A stretch of DNA of 14,678 nucleotides, from assembly GCA_030526935.1 (NCBI GenBank), contig JAUNBY010000037.1, forward strand, positions 1 through 14,678, given 5' to 3'. Position 1 is the stretch's first letter; every line of letters starts with the position of its first letter. This document shows, piece after piece, positions 5,552-14,079 of this stretch. A program made the position numbers and the translations under genes. Origin of the DNA: Clostridia bacterium. GTDB taxonomy: Bacteria > Bacillota > Clostridia > Christensenellales > Aristaeellaceae. Under the pieces are notes generated by a model, which was not told where the DNA came from, did no database searches, and saw only the letters and a list, made by a program, of their open reading frames with translations.

Positions 5552-7246
5552 TCAATTCCGGAATACGAACGAATAATTGCCGCTGGACGCGGGTTGCGGC
5601 GTGTACAATTCGAGCCTGTAGAGTATTTGTCCGCCGGGCGCGGCGAGGTTTTCGAGGCGAACGGACAGATTGGGATCGAAGCGCATGGAAAGCCCGTCGG
5701 CCTCCACCACTCCCGCACCAGCGTGCGCCACGCGCCTGAACATAAAGCGGAACGTCACGTTTGACGGGCTATCCAGGTCGAACACGTCCATCAGGCGGAT
5801 CGACGATTCGAATCTCGCCATCATGACCGTCCTTTGCCAGTTTATCACGCCAGCTTTCGCAGGATAGGCGGGGGCTATGTTCATCGACAGCATGGCGTAT
5901 CCCGCGCCCTCGCTATAGTCGAGGTCGCAGCCCGGTTCGGGTATCTGGTCGAAGCCGCCTATGGTCGGAACGCTCGCCAGGCGTGGCTTGTCCTGATGCG
6001 TTGACATTATTCCCGGCTCATCGCCCACAAAAAGCGTAAAATCCCCCACGGCGGGACAGCCCGCCGTGCCGCTGGACAGCGCGACGTAAAACTCATCCAT
6101 GCGCCCGACCATAAGGCGCATATCGCGCTTTACGATATTCAGGCTCCTCTCGACGCGGGCGGGTTCCTTTATCAGATCGCCGCGCCCGAGGGCGTTTATA
6201 ATCTGCTGGTATATAGGTGGGGTTTCCATGGTGAAGTCGCAAGGGAACTGCGCGTCGTATCCGCGAAGCCTGCGCAGGTAGGAGGCAAGCGCGCAAAGCG
6301 AATTGAGCCTCGCGTCAACGCCAAGCCTGAAAAGGGCGTCGGTATCAAAAAGCGGGCGCGCGGACTTACCCGCCGGGTTTATAAACCACTCGCCGTCTAT
6401 ATGGGCGTCAACTATGGACTGCGCCATTTCGATAAACTGCGCTTCGTCGCGCATCTCAACGGCGCCGCCACTCGCCGCCCACAGCATACTGAAGCAGTCG
6501 TCAAGCGCGAGCGTCGTTTGTATGTGGTTTTCAAGGCCCGTTAAGAATCCGCCTTCCTCGGGGAGCTTTTTGACGCAGGCGTCCAGAAGGCTCAGCGCCC
6601 TTCTGAGGCACAGCCACCTTCTCCTGTCGTCGCGCTCGGCGATGAGGGACACCGCTATGAGCGCCGACACCGCGCGCGCCTCGCAGTCTCCGTCTATCCT
6701 CCAGTCCACGCCCTCCCAGTTTATCATAGGGTCTATGAGGCGCGTTTTGAGCGTCTTCAATATATAGTCAACTATCATGGGCGACACGGCGTCGAGCTGA
6801 TTTACACACAGTATCGACGCGAACGCCAGAACCGCCCCCGTTTCGCAGGCGCGTATGTCTATCGTGGAATTATTGTGATCGGGAACGGCGTTGCCCGCGT
6901 CCGTCAAAGACCAGTCCGCCTGCTGGCATATATCGTATATGAGATCGGTCATCGCGGGAACGAACGCGGCCGTGCCCTGGGCGCAGGTTCCCATAACGAG
7001 AGCCTTCAGCGCCTCGACGCGGCTTATATAGGCTCTTTTATAATCGTCCTGCCCGTACCTCGTGGCGTAAAGCGGCGCTATGCCGAGCTTTTGAGCTTTC
7101 CCGGCGCGTTCGATTAATTGCATTGCAAGCGTTCTTTCGAGCATGGCCCAGCTTCGCCTGTCGTCCGCGCGTGGGACATACCTCGCTTCGCCGGGCGACA
7201 GAAGGTTCAGAAGCAGCGCGTCCTGTCTTATGGTTATCACCCGCAC
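5552..7246 (-). CDS. Divergent heparinase II/III-like protein
   Basis: The 564-residue protein follows the layout of heparinase II/III-family polysaccharide lyases: a helical N-terminal toroid (about 30-330) and a C-terminal beta-sandwich (about 365-564). Recognisable blocks are DHNN (123-126), ETGAVLAF (135-142), LDAVSP (151-156), EEGGF (230-234), AHIDGEWFIN (281-290) and VGDFTLFVGDEP (400-411). Three places where active members carry key residues look changed: VDWR (180-183) replaces an NNWN-type block, ENHI (239-242) stands where EGPSYW-type sequence is usual, and CPAVGDF (397-403) where HNDVGNF is usual. It may therefore be a binding or structural relative with no lyase activity. No signal peptide is seen, so it would act in the cytoplasm, perhaps on imported oligosaccharides. 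The start is GTG. A second GTG two codons later (7240) sits 7 bases after GGGGG and may be the true start. The upstream stop is only 7 bases away. Confidence 0.72.
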   Translation of the reverse strand: MRVITIRQDALLLNLLSPGEARYVPRADDRRSWAMLERTLAMQLIERAGKAQKLGIAPLYATRYGQDDYKRAYISRVEALKALVMGTCAQGTAAFVPAMTDLIYDICQQADWSLTDAGNAVPDHNNSTIDIRACETGAVLAFASILCVNQLDAVSPMIVDYILKTLKTRLIDPMINWEGVDWRIDGDCEARAVSALIAVSLIAERDDRRRWLCLRRALSLLDACVKKLPEEGGFLTGLENHIQTTLALDDCFSMLWAASGGAVEMRDEAQFIEMAQSIVDAHIDGEWFINPAGKSARPLFDTDALFRLGVDARLNSLCALASYLRRLRGYDAQFPCDFTMETPPIYQQIINALGRGDLIKEPARVERSLNIVKRDMRLMVGRMDEFYVALSSGTAGCPAVGDFTLFVGDEPGIMSTHQDKPRLASVPTIGGFDQIPEPGCDLDYSEGAGYAMLSMNIAPAYPAKAGVINWQRTVMMARFESSIRLMDVFDLDSPSNVTFRFMFRRVAHAGAGVVEADGLSMRFDPNLSVRLENLAAPGGQILYRLELYTPQPASSGNYSFVFRN

Positions 7247-7253
7247 ACCCCCG

Positions 7254-8375
7254 TTAAATATCTACCCAGCGCCTTTCCGCGTCGGACGTTTTCATCGCGT
7301 CCATTACAATTTGAAGTCTCAACGCCTCCTCCGCGTCGGGGCTTACCGGGCGGGAATTGACTATGGCGTCGAGGAAGCTGTAATAACAGTGCATGTGCGC
7401 TCTGTCCCATCCTATAGTGTTCTTAATGGGAAGGAATTTCCCGCCGGGCGGGTTGAAGCGGGCTACGCAGGCTATGCGAGTAAAGCCCATATTGCCGCCG
7501 TATTCGCCGGGATTTTGCTCATTGTCGTAGTAGTAAAGGTAATTCGCGTCCATGAGGCTCCAGCGGATGGCGCCCTTGATTCCCTCTATCTCAAAGGACA
7601 ATTCGTCGTCGGTTCCGGTGGCGATTTTGCTCGCCTCCACGTGTCCCAACGCGCCATTTTCGAGCTTTACAAGGGCGGATACCTGATCCTCCGACACGTC
7701 CGATGTAAATCCTCCCGATCCGTCCGGCCTTTTGGGATACAATACCCTCATGTCGCAGCAAACGCTCCTGACGTTTCCGCACAGGTGCATGAGCATGTCC
7801 AGAGCGTGAGAGCCTAAATCGAGGAGAACGCCGCCCTCGCCCGTCTGTTTCCAGCCGATGGGCCTGTTGGGATCTATGGAGCCTGAATGCAGATATTTGA
7901 ACCTGAACGACAAAATGTCTCCCACGCGCCCTTCGTCTATGAGCTTTTTCGCCAGCATCGTCGAGGGGAAGAAGCGGTTGTTGTTCGCGACCTGCAAAAG
8001 CCTCCCGTTCTTTTTAGCGGCGTCGGCTATCAAGCGGGCTTCGCGGGCGTTCATCGCCAGAGGCTTGTCGATATATACGTGCTTGCCGTTTTCGAGCGCC
8101 TCCACCGCCATTTCCGCGTGAAGGGAATTGGGCGAGCATATGGACACCACTTCTATGTCGGAGCGCTTTAAAAGCTCGCGATAGTCTCCGGCCCAGCTTT
8201 CAAATCCGCCCAGCTTCGCGGCTTCAACGGCGTTTTCAATATGTCCCGAGCAGACGCATTTCAATACCGGGACGAAATTCGCCCCCCTGTAAAACAGCGG
8301 CATTTCGCGAAGCGCGTGGGTGTGAGTCTTTCCCATAAAGCCCCAGCCTATGACGCCTATGCCTATTTCACGCAT
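7254..8375 (-). CDS. Gfo/Idh/MocA family NAD(P)-dependent oxidoreductase
   Basis: Predicted cytoplasmic dehydrogenase for a sugar or cyclitol. The 373-residue protein has an N-terminal Rossmann fold with GVIGWGFMG (7-15), the family segment CSPNSLHAEMA (80-90), and DKPLAM (103-108) with the catalytic lysine K104. The second domain carries GGVLLDLGSHALD (181-193), giving D186 and H190 as the usual catalytic partners. Length fits the family (330-390). The ATG at 8375 is preceded by GGGGAGGGG and a 5-base spacer, the clearest ribosome site in the middle of the operon. The gap to the upstream gene is 62 bases, the widest in the run, and holds a possible promoter. With the aldolase and the heparinase-like protein downstream it forms a likely carbohydrate module. 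The substrate is unknown. Confidence 0.93.
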   Translation of the reverse strand: MREIGIGVIGWGFMGKTHTHALREMPLFYRGANFVPVLKCVCSGHIENAVEAAKLGGFESWAGDYRELLKRSDIEVVSICSPNSLHAEMAVEALENGKHVYIDKPLAMNAREARLIADAAKKNGRLLQVANNNRFFPSTMLAKKLIDEGRVGDILSFRFKYLHSGSIDPNRPIGWKQTGEGGVLLDLGSHALDMLMHLCGNVRSVCCDMRVLYPKRPDGSGGFTSDVSEDQVSALVKLENGALGHVEASKIATGTDDELSFEIEGIKGAIRWSLMDANYLYYYDNEQNPGEYGGNMGFTRIACVARFNPPGGKFLPIKNTIGWDRAHMHCYYSFLDAIVNSRPVSPDAEEALRLQIVMDAMKTSDAERRWVDI

Positions 8376-8380
8376 ATGAA

Positions 8381-8389
8381 CCCCTCCCC
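8381..8389 (-). promoter_or_regulatory. Strong ribosome binding site of the oxidoreductase gene
   Basis: GGGGAGGGG ends 5 bases before the ATG at 8375 and fixes that start. Confidence 0.75.
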
Positions 8390-8395
8390 GATAAA

Positions 8396-8424
8396 ATTAT
8401 ATACAGATTGCTCCGTCCGGTAAA
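8396..8424 (-). promoter_or_regulatory. Possible internal promoter before the oxidoreductase gene
   Basis: Reading the minus strand, TTTACC (8419-8424) and a perfect TATAAT (8396-8401) are 17 bases apart. The predicted transcript would begin near 8389, at the first bases of the ribosome site, so its leader would be only about 13 bases long. It could give the carbohydrate genes expression separate from polA and coaE. The -35 matches only 4 of 6 bases. Confidence 0.4.
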
Positions 8425-8437
8425 CGGTATGCGGGTG

Positions 8438-10132
8438 TCAGCCAATCGTCGCCGTCGCCATTCCCCTCAAAACGTCGTACTGCCTAGTCCCCGTAAGGCC
8501 GCTCACTCCCGACGTAGAGACCAGAACCCCCGAACGGAAGAACAGACCCAGTATCGGCAAATCCTCGACGACTTTCAACTGCACCTGGCTTAGCGCGGAT
8601 TCAAGCTCGTCCGCGGTCGCGGCGTTATACGCCGCCGCAAGATAGCCATTCATAGTGACGTTATCATAGGACGAGTAATTGCTGGAACCCGTACTCGCAA
8701 GTAAAAACGACAACTCGGGGATTTCGCTAAGTTCAAACGAGCAAAGCGCCAGGTCGAAATTCCCGCGCTCGACGGCGTTTTTCACCTCGGAGGCGGTACG
8801 CGTTTCCACCGTGACGCTTATCCCCACGCGGCTGAGCTGCTTGGCGATAAGGGATATGGCCTCGGAGCGGGTCGCGGTATTGCCCTTGTCGTAGGTTATC
8901 AAATTGAGCGTCATAGTCAGCGTAACGCCGTTTATCTCCTTTTCGAGCACACCGTTTTGATCCCTGTCGTACCATCCGGCGTTATAGAGCAGTTGCAGCG
9001 CCCTTTCGGGATTGTAGTTGAACTGCGCCGACTGAGGGTCGTAAAGCCAGCTTCCGGGTATGACGGGAACTTCGCTCTCCTGAGCCATTCCCGCGTATAC
9101 GGTATCGACAAGCGTCGTTCTGTCTATCGCGTACATTATCGCCCGGCGGACGTTTATGTCGGACAGCTTTGTGGATTCGAGGTTTGGCACTATGCATTCG
9201 TAGGACTGCGTCGAGAAGTCGATTGACGTCCTGTCGGTAAGCCCGCGGTTGAGCGCCGCCGTAGGATATTCGGTGGCGATTGTGTCTATCTCGCCTAAGT
9301 CAAGCCCCGTGAGCGCCGCCTGAGAGTTTCTGTAAAAAAGCACGTTTATGCTTTGCACATAGCCCGAAGCCCTGCGCCACCACATGGGATTGGCTTCGAG
9401 CCTCAACGACGCGCCCGCCGAATACGCCGTGTACCAATAAGGCCCCGTCCCCATTGGAAGCGAGTCGTCGAGCGTATTGCGCTGAACAATGGGAAATGTC
9501 ATGGCGTACAAAAGCATATATCCCCTGTTCGCGCTTCTTACGACGAGCGTCTGGTCGTCCTCGGCGGTCATGCCCTCTATCAGACGGCTCACAAGGCCGT
9601 ACCAGCGAGGCGACTGGTTTTCAAGTATTTTCTCGTATGAGGCCACCACGTCGAGCGCGGTCAGCGCTTGACCATTGTGAAACTGTATATTGCTTCTGAG
9701 CGTGAACGTCCATTCGCGCCCGTCAGCCGACCACCTTTCGGCCAGAAGCGGTTGTGGCTTGAGGCTTTCGTCCAGTTCGACCAGCGACTCAAACACCAGC
9801 TCGTTTACCGCGAAGACGTCTCTATAGGCGCAATTGAGCGGGTTGATTATCACGTCGGATCCTACCACTATGCCGTAGTTTACGTCCGCGTAATTATCCG
9901 GCTGCGCGGGCGTTATCACCTGGTTTTCGACCTCGGGCTGCGTCACCCCGGCGCTCGCGTCGGAAGCCTGATAGTAGGATTCGTCGCCGGGGGAATATAG
10001 TCCCGCTTCGGCATAACCGTCCGGCATTGGGGAAGGTTGAACTATGATGATCGTCGCCTGATTGCTCGAACAGCCCGACAATGCCATTATCAGAACGAGC
10101 GCCAGAGCAAAAAGGCGTCTTGTTGGATTCAT
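8438..10132 (-). CDS. Family 5 solute-binding lipoprotein (ABC transporter, peptide/oligosaccharide type)
   Basis: Predicted extracellular ligand-binding lipoprotein. The 564-residue protein begins with a lipoprotein signal ending in the lipobox LSGC, so C21 would be lipidated. A polar spacer follows (about 22-85, rich in S, P, Q, Y). The SBP_bac_5 domain (about 88-500) shows VNELVFESLVELD (109-121), LLAERW (129-134), WTFTLR (141-146), FHNGQ (151-155) and the late block DINVRRAIMYAIDR. Unusually, no permease or ATPase gene lies next to it, so it must serve a transporter encoded elsewhere or act as a sensor. Its ATG overlaps the upstream stop as ATGA, and AAGGAG lies 11 bases upstream, which suggests coupling with the transglycosylase gene. 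The ligand (peptide, nickel or oligosaccharide) cannot be told apart here. Confidence 0.92.
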   Translation of the reverse strand: MNPTRRLFALALVLIMALSGCSSNQATIIIVQPSPMPDGYAEAGLYSPGDESYYQASDASAGVTQPEVENQVITPAQPDNYADVNYGIVVGSDVIINPLNCAYRDVFAVNELVFESLVELDESLKPQPLLAERWSADGREWTFTLRSNIQFHNGQALTALDVVASYEKILENQSPRWYGLVSRLIEGMTAEDDQTLVVRSANRGYMLLYAMTFPIVQRNTLDDSLPMGTGPYWYTAYSAGASLRLEANPMWWRRASGYVQSINVLFYRNSQAALTGLDLGEIDTIATEYPTAALNRGLTDRTSIDFSTQSYECIVPNLESTKLSDINVRRAIMYAIDRTTLVDTVYAGMAQESEVPVIPGSWLYDPQSAQFNYNPERALQLLYNAGWYDRDQNGVLEKEINGVTLTMTLNLITYDKGNTATRSEAISLIAKQLSRVGISVTVETRTASEVKNAVERGNFDLALCSFELSEIPELSFLLASTGSSNYSSYDNVTMNGYLAAAYNAATADELESALSQVQLKVVEDLPILGLFFRSGVLVSTSGVSGLTGTRQYDVLRGMATATIG

Positions 10133-10743
10133 GCGTCGATTATCTCCTTGTATTTTTCATACGCTTCGGCGACGCGCGAAACGTACTGCCCCGTCACCTG
10201 CGAGGGTATGTTTTCGAGCGTCACGCCGTCGGACGAATTCTCGCTGTCGTCGAGCCACCTGTCCACGGAACCTCCGCCCGCGTGATAGGCGGCGGTGGAC
10301 TTGGTAAGGTCGTAGTCGAAGCGCTGATCGAGGTAGTTTAAATACCAGCATCCGAAGCGTATATTGCATTCGGGGTCGGTGAGCATGGTTTCGTCGTAGC
10401 TTTCAATGTCGAGTTTTTCGGCGATCCATTCGCCAGTAGAAGGCATTATCTGCATAAGCCCGACGGCTCCGGCGGAGCTTACCACGGTTGGCCTGAAAGA
10501 GCTTTCGCAGTATATCACCGCCGCGACCCGGGCGGAATCGAGGTCGTATTCCCGCGCGTACCTGTCGATTATATCCGTATATTCGAGCGGGTATATTATC
10601 TGTTCGATAGTTTCAGGATAAAAGAATATATAGTACGCGCCTGTGGCTATGAGCGCCACGGCGATAAGGCAGGCGAGGACGCCCGCCGCTCTGTTTTTTC
10701 TGCGACCGCGCCTTTTGCGCGATCTGGCCATGGTAGTGGTCAT
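10129..10743 (-). CDS. Membrane-anchored lytic transglycosylase (SLT domain)
   Basis: Predicted to cleave the peptidoglycan glycan strand to 1,6-anhydro-muropeptides. The 204-residue protein has a basic N-terminus (ARSRKRRGRRK), one membrane segment (about 19-42) and an external SLT domain (about 54-200). Motif ESSF (80-83) carries the catalytic glutamate E80; GLMQIMPSTG (95-104) and NIRFGCWYLNYL (127-138) are typical. The block usually read as AAYNAG is AAYHAG here (H154), a small departure. Upstream spacing is one base after the coaE stop, with GAGGG 9 bases before the ATG at 10743; a second ATG four codons in is possible. polA-coaE followed by a transglycosylase is a gene order I recall from Clostridia. 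The last bases overlap the next gene. Confidence 0.93.
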   Translation of the reverse strand: MTTTMARSRKRRGRRKNRAAGVLACLIAVALIATGAYYIFFYPETIEQIIYPLEYTDIIDRYAREYDLDSARVAAVIYCESSFRPTVVSSAGAVGLMQIMPSTGEWIAEKLDIESYDETMLTDPECNIRFGCWYLNYLDQRFDYDLTKSTAAYHAGGGSVDRWLDDSENSSDGVTLENIPSQVTGQYVSRVAEAYEKYKEIIDA

Positions 10744-10744
10744 G

Positions 10745-11362
10745 CTACAAATCCCTCGTAAGATCTTTAAATAAATGCTTTACTTCGGCCTTCACATCCG
10801 CTTCCGGGCGACCGGTATATATGACGCGGTCGGCGCGCTTCTCCTTTTCGTCAAGCGGCATCTGGCAATTCATGCGAGCCTTTGCCTGTTCGCGGGTTAT
10901 CCTGTCGCGCGTCATCACCCTGAGCGCCTGTATGTCCTCCTCGACCGACACCACCCAAACCACGTCGCACAGCGCGTCAAGAGCGCATTCGTACAAAAGC
11001 GGTACGTCCAGCACCAATACCTCAACGCCCTCGCCGTCGGCCTTATCCATCCGGCTCAGCATCTCGCGCTGAACCGCGGGATGAAGTATTTTCTGTAGAA
11101 GTATGCGCTTGGCCTCGTCGTTGAATATCTCCTCGCCCAGGGCGGAGCGGTTGAGCGAGCCGTCGGGCAGAAACACGCCGTCGCCGAAGTTCGCGCGTAT
11201 ATCGTCAAGAAACGCGGAGCCTTTCTGCGTAAGCTCGTGGGATATTTTATCCGCGTCTATGACGGTCGCGCCTAATTCGGCCAGATACGACGCGACAGTA
11301 GACTTTCCGCATCCCACGCCGCCCGTAAGTCCCAGCCTTAACGCCTTATTCCTTGCACTCAT
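10745..11362 (-). CDS. coaE: Dephospho-CoA kinase
   Basis: Last step of coenzyme A synthesis: ATP-dependent phosphorylation of dephospho-CoA at the 3'-OH of the ribose. The 205-residue protein has the P-loop LTGGVGCGKST (12-22), the DAD segment (36-38) after strand 2, and the conserved LHPAVQREM and LDVPLLYE blocks. Length fits CoaE (about 195-210). The ATG at 11362 lies inside the last codons of polA, so the two genes overlap by 17 bases in different frames. GGAGG 7 bases upstream supports this start. It is co-transcribed with polA, and its stop is one base before the transglycosylase gene. Confidence 0.96.
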   Translation of the reverse strand: MSARNKALRLGLTGGVGCGKSTVASYLAELGATVIDADKISHELTQKGSAFLDDIRANFGDGVFLPDGSLNRSALGEEIFNDEAKRILLQKILHPAVQREMLSRMDKADGEGVEVLVLDVPLLYECALDALCDVVWVVSVEEDIQALRVMTRDRITREQAKARMNCQMPLDEKEKRADRVIYTGRPEADVKAEVKHLFKDLTRDL

Positions 11363-14048
11363 GCCAATTCCTCCCCTTAGACATGTCTACCGCCAAAGGC
11401 ACGGACAATTTTGCGGACGACTCCATCGCCTCGACGAGAAGCCTTCCGACGCTGTCGGCCTCATCCTCCGGAGCTTCGATTATAAGCTCGTCGTGCACCT
11501 GCAATATGAGCTTCGCCTTAAACCCTCCCTGATTGAGCATTTTGTGGCATTTAATCATCGCCAGCTTGATTATATCCGCCGAGGTTCCCTGTATGGGGCT
11601 GTTAAGCGCGACGCGGTCGGCGAAGGCGCGAACGTTGCGATTGGAGCTTTTCATCTCTTCGAGATAGCGTCTGCGTCCGAAAACGGTCGTGACATAGCCC
11701 TGCGATTTCCCGAGAGCTATCATATCGTCCATATACTTTCTTACGCCCGGATACTTTTCAAAATACCTTCTAATAAACTGCGCGGCTTCGGCACGGGTCG
11801 TTCCTATGGATTTGGCGAGGCCAAAATCCGATATGCCGTAGATTATGCCGAAGTTGACCGCTTTGACCGCGGAGCGCATCGCCGGGGTCACGTCGTCGAT
11901 TGAGACGTTGTAGACGTCGGCGGCGGTGGCTCTGTGTATGTCGCGCCCGTTTCTGAACGCGTCTATAAGCCTTTCATCTCCCGACAGATGGGCGAGTATC
12001 CTAAGCTCTATCTGCGAATAGTCGCAGTCGATGAGCAAATGCCCCTCGCGGGCTACAAAGGCGCGGCGAATCTCCCTTCCCTCCTCTGTTCTGACAGGGA
12101 TGTTCTGGAGGTTCGGCTCGTTGGAGCTTATGCGACCCGTCGCGGTGGCGGTCTGGTCAAAAGACGTGTGAATGCGCCCGTCCACGCCGCGCAGCCGCAA
12201 AAGCGCGTCGATATAGGTGTTGTTGAACTTGAAGTACTTGCGGTATTCAAGTATCATGGGTATTATTTCATGCCTGTCGGAAATGGACTCGAGTATATCC
12301 GCGGTCGTGGAATATCCGCGCGCGGTCTTTTTTCCGCCGGGCAGCTTCATCTCGTCAAAAAGTATCTCTCCGAGCTGCTTTGGGGAATTGATGTTGAACT
12401 CGCGTCCGGCTGATATATATATACCCTCCGTCAAACGCGCGATCTTCGACTTGTACTTGTCGCCGAGCTGTTTTAAGACTTCAACGTCTACCAAAAAGCC
12501 CGTCTTTTCCATGGAATGAAGCACATAGCCAAGCGGAAGCTCTATATCTTCGTAGAGCTTCGTTATGCCGTCTTCTTCCATTCGCAGCCGCTGAAGCCTC
12601 TCGACGTCGAACAGCAGGGAGGCTTTGTCGCGGGCGGGCGATGGCTGGCCGGGCGACGGCTGAGTTTCGTATCTGTATAGTATGGCGTCCAGCGAATAAT
12701 CGCCGTATTTGGCGTTTATGGCGTAATCCGCGAGCGTTACATCGTAAACCTCGCCGCCGGGAAGGGCGTCGCAATAGCCCAGCATACGTTTAAGTCCCAC
12801 GACGAGCTTCCTGCCGCCGCCTTGCCATATCGGAAGCAGCGCCGACATGAGGCTTTGCGGGGTAACGCCATTTGAGAGCATATCCCTGCCGATTTCGACG
12901 CGAGCCTGACTGCCGTCGTCGCGAGCCAGGGAGCATCCGGCGTCGTCAAAGGCTATGGCGCAGGCGCCGTCGGTTTCGCCAGCCCACCGGGCGATAGCGC
13001 CGGCGTCGTTTAAGGCCGCAATGTCGCGCCATATAATACCCGATTCGCTTGACGACGCCTCATGGGAGCGAGTCGCGTTTATTTCGCCGCCGTCCTCCGC
13101 ATTCGAAGGCGGCGCATACTCAGGCGTCGTCGAAGCCGCGAAGACGTTATCCCCGCCTGAAACCGCGCCGTTTCCCTTCATATAATCGGGGAGCGCGTTG
13201 AGTCTCGTAACGAGGGTCTTCATCCTGTATTTTTCGAGTATGGGTATCGCGGCGGCCATGTCGCGGATTTTCAATTCATCGGTATTTATTTCTATCGGGG
13301 CGTTTGTGTCTATGGTCGCAAGCTTGCGCGAGAAAATAGCCTGTGGCGCGAAATCGCGAAGCTTTTCGGCGAGCTTGCCTTTTTCCTCGACGGGGCCTCT
13401 TTTAATCGCTTCGTCTAGGGATCCATATTTCGCCAACAGCTTTAGCGCCGTCTTCTCGCCCACGCCGGGAATACCCGGGATATTGTCCGACGAGTCCCCC
13501 ATAAGCCCCTTGAGGTCTATCATACGCTCGGGGGACAGCGAGTATCTCTGCATCAGATACGCCTCGTTTACGCGGTCGGTTTCGGATATGCCCTTATGGG
13601 TGAATAAAACCGTCGTCAGGGGGCCGACGAGCTGAAACGCGTCGCGATCGCCTGTGACGATTATGCTTTCGATACCCATTCCGGACAACTTGGCCGCCGT
13701 GGTTCCGAGCATATCGTCGGCTTCATATCGGGGGCAGGAGAGTATCTTTACCGACATGGCCTCCAGTATATCCTGAACAAGCTCGAACTGCGGGTACAAT
13801 TCGTCGGGCGCGGTTTTGCGACCGGCCTTGTACTCGTCATACTGCTCGTGCCTAAACGTCGGTTCGTGCATATCGAACGCCACGGCGAGCATATCGGGCA
13901 TTTCATCCTTGAGCGCCTTGAAAACCATGGAGAAAAAGCCAAACGCGGCGTTGGTATAAACGCCCTGGCCGTTATCCAGCAGCGGTAAGGCGTAAAACGC
14001 GCGGTGTATAAGCGAATTGCCGTCGACGAGCACGATTTTCCCGCTCAC
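11346..14048 (-). CDS. polA: DNA polymerase I
   Basis: Repair and Okazaki-fragment polymerase. The 900-residue protein has an N-terminal 5' nuclease (about 1-285) with VDGNSLIHRAFYALP, the acidic block YEADD, TGDRD and the helix-hairpin-helix GIPGVGEKTA. A low-complexity linker follows (about 292-338), then an exonuclease-like domain (about 338-495) and the polymerase domain. Polymerase motif A is DYSQIELR (D676 first), the O-helix is KAVNFGIIYG (729-738, with F733), and motif C is QVHDE (850-854). The exonuclease-like domain shows FDDAGC where a proofreading enzyme has an FDTET-type motif, so 3'-5' proofreading is probably absent, as in many Firmicutes. The GTG at 14048 was chosen because GGAGG lies 7 bases upstream. 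An ATG at 14054 is almost on top of that site, and a TTG at 14075 falls at the predicted transcript start. Confidence 0.96.
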   Translation of the reverse strand: MSGKIVLVDGNSLIHRAFYALPLLDNGQGVYTNAAFGFFSMVFKALKDEMPDMLAVAFDMHEPTFRHEQYDEYKAGRKTAPDELYPQFELVQDILEAMSVKILSCPRYEADDMLGTTAAKLSGMGIESIIVTGDRDAFQLVGPLTTVLFTHKGISETDRVNEAYLMQRYSLSPERMIDLKGLMGDSSDNIPGIPGVGEKTALKLLAKYGSLDEAIKRGPVEEKGKLAEKLRDFAPQAIFSRKLATIDTNAPIEINTDELKIRDMAAAIPILEKYRMKTLVTRLNALPDYMKGNGAVSGGDNVFAASTTPEYAPPSNAEDGGEINATRSHEASSSESGIIWRDIAALNDAGAIARWAGETDGACAIAFDDAGCSLARDDGSQARVEIGRDMLSNGVTPQSLMSALLPIWQGGGRKLVVGLKRMLGYCDALPGGEVYDVTLADYAINAKYGDYSLDAILYRYETQPSPGQPSPARDKASLLFDVERLQRLRMEEDGITKLYEDIELPLGYVLHSMEKTGFLVDVEVLKQLGDKYKSKIARLTEGIYISAGREFNINSPKQLGEILFDEMKLPGGKKTARGYSTTADILESISDRHEIIPMILEYRKYFKFNNTYIDALLRLRGVDGRIHTSFDQTATATGRISSNEPNLQNIPVRTEEGREIRRAFVAREGHLLIDCDYSQIELRILAHLSGDERLIDAFRNGRDIHRATAADVYNVSIDDVTPAMRSAVKAVNFGIIYGISDFGLAKSIGTTRAEAAQFIRRYFEKYPGVRKYMDDMIALGKSQGYVTTVFGRRRYLEEMKSSNRNVRAFADRVALNSPIQGTSADIIKLAMIKCHKMLNQGGFKAKLILQVHDELIIEAPEDEADSVGRLLVEAMESSAKLSVPLAVDMSKGRNWHECKE
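11371..11376 (-). promoter_or_regulatory. coaE ribosome binding site inside polA
   Basis: GGGAGG-like sequence followed by AATTGGC before the coaE ATG at 11362. It lies within the polA coding end and supports translation of coaE from an overlapping frame. Confidence 0.7.
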
Positions 14049-14054
14049 TTGCAT

Positions 14055-14060
14055 CCCTCC
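14055..14060 (-). promoter_or_regulatory. Ribosome binding site deciding the polA start
   Basis: GGAGGG directly abuts the ATG at 14054 but is 6 bases from the GTG at 14048, so initiation at GTG is favoured. Confidence 0.65.
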
Positions 14061-14079
14061 GATATAAAAAGTCAATTGT

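Noticed and set aside
5016..5576. 186-codon plus-strand frame opposite the aldolase gene
   Set aside because: Antisense shadow caused by codon bias; no recognisable motif.
11103..11903. 266-codon plus-strand frame opposite coaE and polA
   Set aside because: It spans the ends of two well-supported genes on the other strand and has no recognisable domain.
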